From positions 1-6,156 of the forward strand of contig JAKCDN010000193.1 of the NCBI GenBank assembly GCA_021841795.1: a DNA stretch of 6,156 nucleotides, written 5' to 3'. The notes under the pieces were generated by a model. That model searched no databases. It was given only the letters and a program-made list of their open reading frames with translations, and was not told where the DNA came from. Positions 1-4,810 of the stretch are shown here, piece by piece. Positions within the stretch are counted from its first letter, which is position 1. Each line of letters opens with the position of its first letter. The DNA comes from Acidobacteriota bacterium. Its GTDB lineage: Bacteria; Acidobacteriota; Terriglobia; Terriglobales; Acidobacteriaceae. Both the position numbers and the translations under genes were made by a program.

Positions 1-1
1 A

Positions 2-385
2 CAGATGCTGGCATGGAAAGCAGAGACCGCGTATGCCGACGCGGAAGATTGGGTCTTCGCCAGCGAGCACGTCCAGGGAAGAATGCCGCCCTGGCCAGAT
101 ACCCTGCTGGATCGCGTCCTGCAACCTGCCGCCAAGCGGGCCAAGATCGCGAAATGGGTGGGTTTCCACACCTTTAGGCACACGTACTCAACGCTGCTCA
201 AGGCAAACGGCGAGGACGTGAAGGTGGTTCAAGAGCTGATGCGACACGCGAACATCTCGACGACCATGAATATCTACACGAAGGCCCTGACGCCGGCAAA
301 ACGTGAGGCGCAGAGCCGAGTGGTGGATGTCCTGATGGATCGTTCCCGAGGTGATTCGGGAGGGGCAAAGGAAAATGCCGCCTAG
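2..385 (+). CDS. Tyrosine recombinase (phage-type integrase), C-terminal catalytic fragment; 5' end outside window
   Basis: This is the C-terminal part of a site-specific tyrosine recombinase, which cuts and rejoins DNA through a covalent 3'-phosphotyrosine intermediate. The frame is open to the left edge, so the ATG at 5 is unlikely to be the true start. Counting from that ATG, the visible active-site residues are His55 and Arg58 (HTFRHT), His81 (LMRHANISTT) and the nucleophile Tyr91 (NIYTKA), in the normal order and spacing. The first catalytic Arg, the beta-sheet Lys and the whole DNA-binding N-terminal domain lie outside the window. The last 30 or so residues are a polar tail ending in KENAA. 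The gene reads toward tRNA-Val, whose 3' end is 64 bp away, which suggests it is the integrase of an element inserted at that tRNA. The catalytic core seen here is intact, so nothing shows it to be a pseudogene. The family is certain; the element type (phage, ICE or island) cannot be told. Confidence 0.9.
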   Translation, partial: QMLAWKAETAYADAEDWVFASEHVQGRMPPWPDTLLDRVLQPAAKRAKIAKWVGFHTFRHTYSTLLKANGEDVKVVQELMRHANISTTMNIYTKALTPAKREAQSRVVDVLMDRSRGDSGGAKENAA

Positions 386-393
386 TCTTTCAA

Positions 394-410
394 CGTATCT
401 TCAGCGTATC
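394..410 (+). repeat. Two CGTATC direct repeats, 11 bp apart
   Basis: Between the integrase stop codon and the tRNA 3' end there are two copies of A(A/G)CGTATC, at 392-399 and 403-410. Their starts are 11 bp apart, about one helical turn. Recombinase arm sites or excisionase sites are often short direct repeats close to an attachment site, so this is a possible accessory binding site. Two six-base matches can also arise by chance. Confidence 0.25.
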
Positions 411-449
411 GCGTTTTTGGGGACCGATTCGCCAAGTTGTTGAAAATAA

Positions 450-494
450 TGGTAGGCACGATTGGATTCGAACCAACGACCTCTTCCGTGTCAA
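450..494 (-). other. Putative attachment site (att) in the 3' half of tRNA-Val
   Basis: The region from the anticodon loop to the CCA end is where tyrosine integrases usually recombine into tRNA genes, and an integrase gene sits immediately beyond the 3' end. The limits given are the usual target zone and are not measured: the second copy of the repeat, which would define the core, must lie to the left of this window. No duplicate of the tRNA 3' end is visible inside the window. Confidence 0.4.
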
Positions 495-526
495 GGAAGC
501 GCTCTAACCAACTGAGCTACGCGCCT
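450..526 (-). tRNA. tRNA-Val (anticodon GAC), complete, with encoded CCA
   Basis: Read on the - strand this folds as a full cloverleaf of 77 nt. The acceptor stem is AGGCGCG paired with CGTGCCT (one G-U pair), the D stem GCTC/GAGC, the anticodon stem CTTCC/GGAAG with loop TTGACAC, and the T stem GTTGG/CCAAT with loop TTCGAAT. The discriminator A (position 453) is followed by an encoded CCA (450-452). The anticodon GAC (490-492 on the + strand) reads GUC and GUU valine codons. The 3' end points toward the integrase fragment, and tRNA 3' halves are common integration targets. The gene itself looks complete and functional, as expected when an integrating element restores the tRNA end. Confidence 0.96.
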
Positions 527-532
527 GTCCTA

Positions 533-553
533 CTGCTTAAATTAGTTTAGCAG
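533..553. repeat. AT-rich inverted repeat upstream of tRNA-Val
   Basis: CTGCT-T-AAA (533-541) pairs with TTTAGCAG (546-553) around a TTAG loop, giving eight base pairs with one bulged T. It covers the place where the tRNA promoter -10 box would lie, so it could be a regulatory palindrome or simply the AT-rich promoter. There is no U-tract beside it that would make it a terminator. Confidence 0.35.
544..549 (-). promoter_or_regulatory. Possible -10 box of the tRNA-Val promoter
   Basis: TAAACT on the - strand lies 17 bp before the tRNA 5' end, which would place transcription start about 10 nt upstream of the mature tRNA. An overlapping alternative is TAATTT at 539-544. No good -35 box is visible at the normal spacing; only a TTTTCC-like stretch near 567-572. 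Confidence 0.3.
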
Positions 554-647
554 CACAGGGTCTTGAGGAAAAGGATGGCGCCGAAGCGTGTGAAGCGGCG
601 CCGACGGGCGGTGCGCTTTGGCGCGGCGGGTGCGCCGGGCCGCCATT

Positions 648-653
648 TACACT
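648..653 (+). promoter_or_regulatory. Possible -10 box upstream of ribD
   Basis: TACACT matches the bacterial -10 consensus at four of six positions and lies 24 bp before the chosen ribD ATG, in otherwise very GC-rich sequence. No matching -35 box is evident. There is no room for, or sign of, an FMN riboswitch between the tRNA and ribD. Confidence 0.25.
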
Positions 654-677
654 GAACTGGTTTCGCAGTCCACGATC

Positions 678-1910
678 ATGAACGACCCGGTCAAACCGCT
701 CGATCCCGACACCGTTTGGATGCGCCGCGCACTGGAGCTGGCACGCCGCGGAATCGGCGTGACTGCGCCGAATCCGGCGGTGGGCTGCGTGCTGCTGGAC
801 CGGGCGGGACAGCTCGCAGGCGAGGGTTGGCACGAATACGAACTGCGCGACCATGCGGAGATCATGGCCCTGAGAGCGGCCAGCCGCGCCGAGAAAGATG
901 TGCGTGGAGGCACGGCCTACGTGACCCTGGAGCCCTGCTCGATCACGGGCCGCACTCCGCCTTGCAGCAATGCGCTGATCGAGGCAGGCGTGGGGCGCGT
1001 TGTCGCGGCAACGATCGACCCCAATCCGGCCGTTGCCGGCCGGGGCCTTGCGGCGCTGCGGGCAGCGGGCATTGAAGCCAGCGCCGGCGTGTGCGAAGAC
1101 GAGGCACGCCGGCTCAATGAGGGCTTTGCGCGATGGATCCAGCACCGGCGCCCGTTTGTGCTCATGAAGGTTGCGATGACTCTGGATGCGCGGATCGCCC
1201 CGCCGCCGGGAGCTGCCAACGACCGCTCCATGGCACTGGGGTGGACCGAGGAACACCATGTCGAGCGAGCGCCTTACTGGATTACGGCGGAAGCCGCACG
1301 GGAGGCCGTGCAGCAGCTTCGCTGGGCCGCCGACGCCACTCTAGTGGGTGTGGACACGGTGCTGGCCGACGATCCCTGGCTTACCGACCGCAGCAAGCAA
1401 CGCCGCCGGCGCCCGCTGCTACGCGTCGTGCTCGACTCTGGGCTGCGCATGCCGCTCGATGCAAAGCTCGTGAAGACGGCGCAAAACGACGTGGTGGTGT
1501 TCACCGTATCGCGCGACGAGGCCCGTGCCCACGAACTGCGCCGCCGCGGGGTGCGGGTTGAGGTTCTTGAGGCGCATAGCGGCGAGCCCGACACGCTATC
1601 GCCGACGACGAACTGGAGCCAGGGGCGCGTGCCGCTCGACAAGGTGCTGCTGCAACTGGGGAAGGAAGACGCTCTGATGCTGCTGACGGAGACAGGGACG
1701 CGGCTGAATACGGCGCTGCTAGCCGCCGGACTGGTGGACAGGCTGCAGCTCTTCATTGCGCCGCAGATTATGGGGACGGACGCGGTTCCCGCATTCCGCG
1801 GCCTGCCCCAATTCGTGGATCTGCGCAATATGGAGGTCAAGCGCCACGGCAACGACCTGGGCCTGAGTTCCCTGCTCCGCGACCCCTGGGCGGAGACGCG
1901 CCGGGAGTAA
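678..1910 (+). CDS. ribD: Bifunctional riboflavin biosynthesis protein RibD (pyrimidine deaminase / reductase)
   Basis: RibD carries out two early steps of riboflavin synthesis in the cytosol: deamination of the diaminopyrimidine made by GTP cyclohydrolase II, then NADPH-dependent reduction of the ribosyl side chain. The 410-residue product has an N-terminal zinc deaminase domain (about residues 10-150) with APNPAVGC at 30-37, the HAE motif (His59, Glu61) and zinc cysteines Cys87 and Cys96 in PCSITGRTPPC. The reductase domain (about 158-400) contains KVAMTLDAR, WIT at 201-203, DTVLADDPWLT, LTETGTRLN and GLVDRLQLFIAPQIMG. Two points are unusual: Ala171 replaces the usual Gly of SLDGR, and about 17 extra residues, starting PPPG, sit between that motif and WIT (residues 175-200). 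I chose ATG 678, because the upstream in-frame TTG at 618 would add an Arg-rich stretch not seen in the family. There is no clear Shine-Dalgarno site. No other rib gene is in the window. Confidence 0.93.
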   Translation: MNDPVKPLDPDTVWMRRALELARRGIGVTAPNPAVGCVLLDRAGQLAGEGWHEYELRDHAEIMALRAASRAEKDVRGGTAYVTLEPCSITGRTPPCSNALIEAGVGRVVAATIDPNPAVAGRGLAALRAAGIEASAGVCEDEARRLNEGFARWIQHRRPFVLMKVAMTLDARIAPPPGAANDRSMALGWTEEHHVERAPYWITAEAAREAVQQLRWAADATLVGVDTVLADDPWLTDRSKQRRRRPLLRVVLDSGLRMPLDAKLVKTAQNDVVVFTVSRDEARAHELRRRGVRVEVLEAHSGEPDTLSPTTNWSQGRVPLDKVLLQLGKEDALMLLTETGTRLNTALLAAGLVDRLQLFIAPQIMGTDAVPAFRGLPQFVDLRNMEVKRHGNDLGLSSLLRDPWAETRRE

Positions 1911-1954
1911 GCAACTGCGCGCAGAAAACCCAACAAACACCGGTTTCGCTCTGC

Positions 1955-1960
1955 TATGCT
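1955..1960 (+). promoter_or_regulatory. Possible -10 box placed for a leaderless transcript
   Basis: TATGCT lies 6 bp before the ATG at 1967. A start site at the usual distance would fall on or next to the A of that ATG, which would give a leaderless mRNA. This agrees with the absence of a Shine-Dalgarno sequence, but no -35 box is recognisable. Confidence 0.25.
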
Positions 1961-1966
1961 GTGCGC

Positions 1967-2821
1967 ATGAAAACGCGCCATTGCATCCCTGGCCGCCGGA
2001 TTGTGCGCAACGCGATTCTAGCTGCATGCGCGATGATTTTCGCCGCCGGCTGCGCGCACGGCCAAGAGTGGGCCAAGGCAATTCTGAACCGATCGCCGCG
2101 TCACCAGGAGTGGGTGAAGATCCAGCACGGAAGCCGTACGGTCAACGCCTTCGTGGTGTATCCCGAGGTAAGCAACAAGGCGCCGGTGGTCCTGATGATT
2201 CATGAGATCTTCGGCCTCACGGACTGGGCGCGCGCAATGGCCGATGAGATCGCCTCAATGGGCTACATCGTGATTGCGCCCGATCTGCTGTCAGGCTTTG
2301 GCCCCGGCGGCGGCGATACCAGCACCTTCCCGGACATGCAGTCGGCGGTGAAGGCGGTGAGCAACCTGGATGCTGCGAACGTGACCGCAGACCTGAATGC
2401 GGCGGCCGACTACGCCCTGAAGTTTCCGGCGGCCAGCGGCAAACTGGCGGTGGCAGGCTTCTGCTGGGGTGGGGGAAAATCGTTTCTGTTCGCCACGCAG
2501 CGCAAGGATCTGACCGCGGCCTTTGTGTTTTATGGGCCACCGCCGCCAATGGAGAACCTGGGCTCGATCAGCGCGCCGGTTTACGGCTTTTATGGGGGCA
2601 ATGATGCGCGCATCACCGCAACGGTTCCTGAGACGAAACAGGCTATGGCGGCGGCAGGCAAGACCTACGAAGCCGTCGTCTACGATGGAGCGGGCCATGG
2701 CTTCATGCGCGCGGGCGAGGATCCTGCGAATACAAACCCGGCAAACGCCACCGCGCGGAGCGAGGCTCTGCGCCGGTTCGAGACGCTGCTGAAGGGCATG
2801 CAGGCGGACGGTAAACCGTGA
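1967..2821 (+). CDS. Exported dienelactone hydrolase family protein (alpha/beta hydrolase)
   Basis: The 284-residue product belongs to the dienelactone hydrolase (carboxymethylenebutenolidase-like) family of alpha/beta hydrolases. The triad is visible: nucleophile Cys166 in GFCWGG, Asp213 in GGNDARI and His244 in GAGHGF. The conserved Glu of HEIFGL (Glu80) that activates the Cys is also present. Unlike the classical cytosolic enzyme, it starts with a basic stretch (residues 1-14) and a hydrophobic segment (16-28) ending in FAAGC. This is either a signal peptide cut near Gly32 or a lipoprotein signal with Cys29 as the lipidated residue, though the position -3 Ala is not ideal for a lipobox. 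I infer a periplasmic or membrane-anchored hydrolase; the substrate is unknown. ATG 1967 is preferred over GTG 1961, two codons upstream. Gaps of 56 bp after ribD and 66 bp before yacG leave operon membership open. Confidence 0.88.
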   Translation: MKTRHCIPGRRIVRNAILAACAMIFAAGCAHGQEWAKAILNRSPRHQEWVKIQHGSRTVNAFVVYPEVSNKAPVVLMIHEIFGLTDWARAMADEIASMGYIVIAPDLLSGFGPGGGDTSTFPDMQSAVKAVSNLDAANVTADLNAAADYALKFPAASGKLAVAGFCWGGGKSFLFATQRKDLTAAFVFYGPPPPMENLGSISAPVYGFYGGNDARITATVPETKQAMAAAGKTYEAVVYDGAGHGFMRAGEDPANTNPANATARSEALRRFETLLKGMQADGKP

Positions 2822-2840
2822 ACCGCAAGCGGTGACGCTT
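2822..2840 (+). other. Two overlapping small hairpins after the hydrolase gene
   Basis: ACCGC-AA-GCGGT (2822-2833) and AAGCG-GTGA-CGCTT (2827-2840) share bases and could not form together. Neither is followed by a T-tract, so this is not a standard intrinsic terminator. It could be a weak mRNA 3'-end structure, or chance. Confidence 0.2.
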
Positions 2841-2887
2841 GACGCGATACCATATTGTTTGACCGTGCCCCAGGCACCACACGACCG

Positions 2888-3118
2888 ATGCCAACCAAGA
2901 AGAAATCCGCGAGGCTATTCCGTTGTCCCAGCTGCGGCATGCTGGTCCGCGCCGGTGACGAAGACTTTCCGTTCTGCAGCGACCGCTGCCGCAAGATCGA
3001 TCTGGGCAAATGGGCCTCAGGCGCATACAAAATCAGCTCCCCGGTGATCGATCCCGACGTGCTTGAAGATCTGGGGCTGGGCGGCGCCGGCCGGGGCGGA
3101 GGATTGGATGAAAGCTGA
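2888..3118 (+). CDS. yacG: DNA gyrase inhibitor YacG family zinc-binding protein
   Basis: This 76-residue protein has the YacG four-cysteine zinc site: Cys13-x2-Cys16 (CPSC) and Cys30-x3-Cys34 (CSDRC), followed by the family signature RKIDLGKWASG. Members bind zinc, and E. coli YacG binds GyrB and blocks gyrase binding to DNA. The C-terminal tail is acidic, then Gly-rich (residues 53-76), comparable to the disordered tail of known members. ATG 2888 gives an MPTKKK start and typical length; an in-frame TTG at 2855 would add 11 residues without family support. A small GTGCC/GGCAC hairpin (2865-2877) lies just upstream, and no clear Shine-Dalgarno is seen. The end overlaps pgpA by 11 bp, so the two are co-translated. 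In many proteobacteria yacG sits beside coaE; here it is tied to pgpA. Gyrase inhibition in this organism is inferred from the family. Confidence 0.92.
   Translation: MPTKKKSARLFRCPSCGMLVRAGDEDFPFCSDRCRKIDLGKWASGAYKISSPVIDPDVLEDLGLGGAGRGGGLDES
3098..3103 (+). promoter_or_regulatory. Shine-Dalgarno site of pgpA, inside yacG
   Basis: GGAGGA lies 4 bp before ATG 3108, within the last codons of yacG. It is the only strong ribosome binding site I see before any gene in the window, and it decides in favour of ATG 3108 over the upstream in-frame TTG at 3063. Confidence 0.75.
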
Positions 3119-3626
3119 CAGCGCGCCCACGAGATCGCCGGGCGGCCAAGTTGCCGGCAAGACGCGGTGGGGGTGGGCGGTTGCAACCTTCTTCGGCGCA
3201 GGTCTGGGCAGGCCGGGTCCGGGCACGTGGGGTTCGGTGGCGGCGGTACTGCTGTGGGCGGCCTTTGCCTGGCGCGCGCATCCGGCGCCGCATGCGCTTC
3301 TGATTGCTCTTCTGACCGCCATCGCGGTTGCCATTGTGCTGGGGGTTCCGGCAGCCACGATCGTGGAGCGCGAAGCGGGGCAAACCGATCCGGGATTCGT
3401 GGTGATCGACGAGGTCATCGGCCAATGGATCGCGCTTTTAGGAAGCCCTGCCGACTGGAGGCACGGCCTGATCGCGCTTATGCTGTTCCGTATCTTCGAC
3501 ATCGTCAAGCCGTTCCCGGTGCGGAAGCTGGAGCGCCTGCCCGCGGGCTGGGGGATTGTCTTCGACGATGTGGCCGCCGGACTGTATGCTTGGGTTGTAG
3601 CCTCACTGATTCGCATCTGGATCTGA
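3108..3626 (+). CDS. pgpA: Phosphatidylglycerophosphatase A
   Basis: PgpA removes phosphate from phosphatidylglycerol phosphate to give phosphatidylglycerol, a step in membrane phospholipid (and cardiolipin) synthesis. The 172-residue product is an integral inner-membrane protein of typical family length. Conserved blocks are visible in order: GAGLGRPGPGTWGS (30-43), VVIDEVIGQWI (98-108, with Asp101 and Glu102), LFRIFDIVKPFPVR (126-139, with Arg128, Asp131 and Lys134) and GWGIVFDDVAAG (147-158, with Asp153 and Asp154). Hydrophobic segments lie at about 43-57, 61-85, 105-127 and 155-172. The first 20 residues are polar and variable. The start overlaps yacG by 11 bp with its own ribosome site, and the propeller gene begins 6 bp after the stop, so it is the middle gene of a three-gene unit. 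In many bacteria pgpA is close to cinA, as it is here. Confidence 0.93.
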   Translation: MKADSAPTRSPGGQVAGKTRWGWAVATFFGAGLGRPGPGTWGSVAAVLLWAAFAWRAHPAPHALLIALLTAIAVAIVLGVPAATIVEREAGQTDPGFVVIDEVIGQWIALLGSPADWRHGLIALMLFRIFDIVKPFPVRKLERLPAGWGIVFDDVAAGLYAWVVASLIRIWI

Positions 3627-3632
3627 TTTGCC

Positions 3633-4682
3633 ATGCCGCGGAGCGCCAGCCAACCCGAATCGCCATCGCTGCCGCTTCCCCGCGTCGACGATGTGTGCCC
3701 GGCCGCGGCTCTGCCGCTGGGTGAAGTGGAACTGACGGGCCAGCATCTGGGTCCGCATGGGTTTGGAGCGCCCGCCGTTTACGTGGATGGCGAACTCTCG
3801 CATCTGTCCATGAGCCGATCCTCGCGGCTCGCATTTCGCGTACCCCCAAATGCATCGGAAGGAATGATTGAAGTGCGCACACCCGCCGGCGCGGCCAACG
3901 TGGGCGCCGTGCGCGTGGCGCGCAAGCTCGCGGACGGCCTGCATCCGGTGACCAATCCGGCCGTCAGCCGATCGGGCATGATTTACGCCACAATCTCCGG
4001 CCCGCGCGGAAAAATGACGCCGGTTTCGGTGATGCGCATCAGCATGGACGGACGCACCACGCCTTTCGTCACCGGCCTGCTGAACGCCTCCGGCCTTGCG
4101 TTCAGCCCGGAAGGCGATCTCTACGTGACCTCGCGCGCCGAGGGCGCGGTGTATCGCGTTGATGCCGCGGGTGAATTTACCAAGCACGTGGAAGGCATGG
4201 GCGTAGCCACGGGCGCGGCCTTCGACACCGAGGGCAATCTTTTTGTCGGCGACCGCAGCGGCACCATCTTCAAGATCAACCAGGAGCGGCAGATCTTCGT
4301 GCACGCCACACTGGAGCCAAGCGTCGCCGCCTATCATCTGGCGGTGGGCACGGACGGCACGCTGTTTGTCACCGCTCCATCGCTTTCGTCCAACGAGGCG
4401 ATCTGGGCGATCGCGCCGAATGGCGATATGCGGGTGTGGTATCGAGGCCTGGGCCGGCCCCAGGGGCTGGCACTGTCGCGCACGGGCGACCTTTACGTAG
4501 CGGCCTGCCTGCACGGCTGTCACGGACTGGTGCGCGTAACCCCTCAGGGCGAAGCCTCACTGGTGCTTGCCGGGGAAAACCTGGTCGGTATCGCATTCTC
4601 GCCGCTTGGCACTGCCATTCTGACCACCAACGACGCCGTTTATGATGTGGACTTGGGAGTGGAAGGACAGGATCTTTTCTAA
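3633..4682 (+). CDS. TIG (IPT) domain plus NHL-type six-bladed beta-propeller protein, function unknown
   Basis: I do not recognise a named gene. The 349-residue product has an Ig-like IPT/TIG domain at about residues 18-95 (LTGQHLG, then VYVDG, FRVPP and IEVRTPAGA) and a propeller at about 103-345. Six repeats can be counted, starting near residues 106, 152, 192, 232, 276 and 317. Each has the pattern hydrophobic-AFSPEGDLYVTS followed by a strand such as AVYRVDAAG. This is the NHL / SMP-30 gluconolactonase-like layout, and six repeats would close a propeller. There is no signal peptide or membrane segment, so it is probably cytosolic, unlike most TIG proteins, which are secreted. Cysteines at 22, 292 and 296 form no clear motif. 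It starts 6 bp after pgpA without its own strong ribosome site, suggesting translational coupling. A binding or scaffold role is possible, but enzyme activity cannot be claimed. Confidence 0.85.
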   Translation: MPRSASQPESPSLPLPRVDDVCPAAALPLGEVELTGQHLGPHGFGAPAVYVDGELSHLSMSRSSRLAFRVPPNASEGMIEVRTPAGAANVGAVRVARKLADGLHPVTNPAVSRSGMIYATISGPRGKMTPVSVMRISMDGRTTPFVTGLLNASGLAFSPEGDLYVTSRAEGAVYRVDAAGEFTKHVEGMGVATGAAFDTEGNLFVGDRSGTIFKINQERQIFVHATLEPSVAAYHLAVGTDGTLFVTAPSLSSNEAIWAIAPNGDMRVWYRGLGRPQGLALSRTGDLYVAACLHGCHGLVRVTPQGEASLVLAGENLVGIAFSPLGTAILTTNDAVYDVDLGVEGQDLF

Positions 4683-4752
4683 GTTCCAGGGGACAGGTTT
4701 CAGCGGTCATCGCCGAGTTACGGTCATGAGCCAGTCTCGGAGCGCGAAAGAT

Positions 4753-4772
4753 ATCGACCCACGAGGGTCGAT
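4753..4772. promoter_or_regulatory. Perfect 8-bp inverted repeat between the propeller gene and cinA
   Basis: ATCGACCC (4753-4760) and GGGTCGAT (4765-4772) are exact inverted copies around ACGA. As RNA this is a stable hairpin, but it is followed by CACGTTTCCC and not by a T-run, so it is at best a weak terminator for the upstream gene. As DNA it has the size of a dimeric repressor operator and lies 38 bp before the cinA start. Both readings are open. Confidence 0.5.
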
Positions 4773-4810
4773 CACGTTTCCCTGACGACCGAACCCTTAC
4801 GACTGTACTT

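Noticed and set aside
527..677. FMN riboswitch before ribD
   Set aside because: The spacer is too short, and none of the conserved RFN element blocks (such as AGGGAGAG or the GGAT segments in order) are visible.
537..1259. A 240-codon open frame on the - strand opposite ribD
   Set aside because: The + strand frame carries the zinc deaminase motifs; the antisense product has no family signature and no ribosome site.
1915..1924. CTGCGCGCAG palindrome after ribD
   Set aside because: A ten-base self-complementary GC-rich stretch is expected by chance at this composition, and it has no loop or T-tract to act as a terminator.
3603..4523. A 306-codon open frame on the - strand opposite the propeller gene
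   Set aside because: It mirrors a well-supported gene with clear NHL repeats; the product is rich in Arg, Ala and His with no recognisable family, typical of the antisense frame in GC-rich coding DNA.
4753..4780. Strong intrinsic terminator
   Set aside because: The stem is perfect, but the following bases are CACGTTTCCC with no real T-run; kept only as an inverted repeat of open function.
4782..4809. Sigma-70-like promoter for cinA (CTGACG, 16 bp, TGTACT)
   Set aside because: The boxes look acceptable, but transcription would begin after the ATG at 4811, so it cannot serve the full-length gene.
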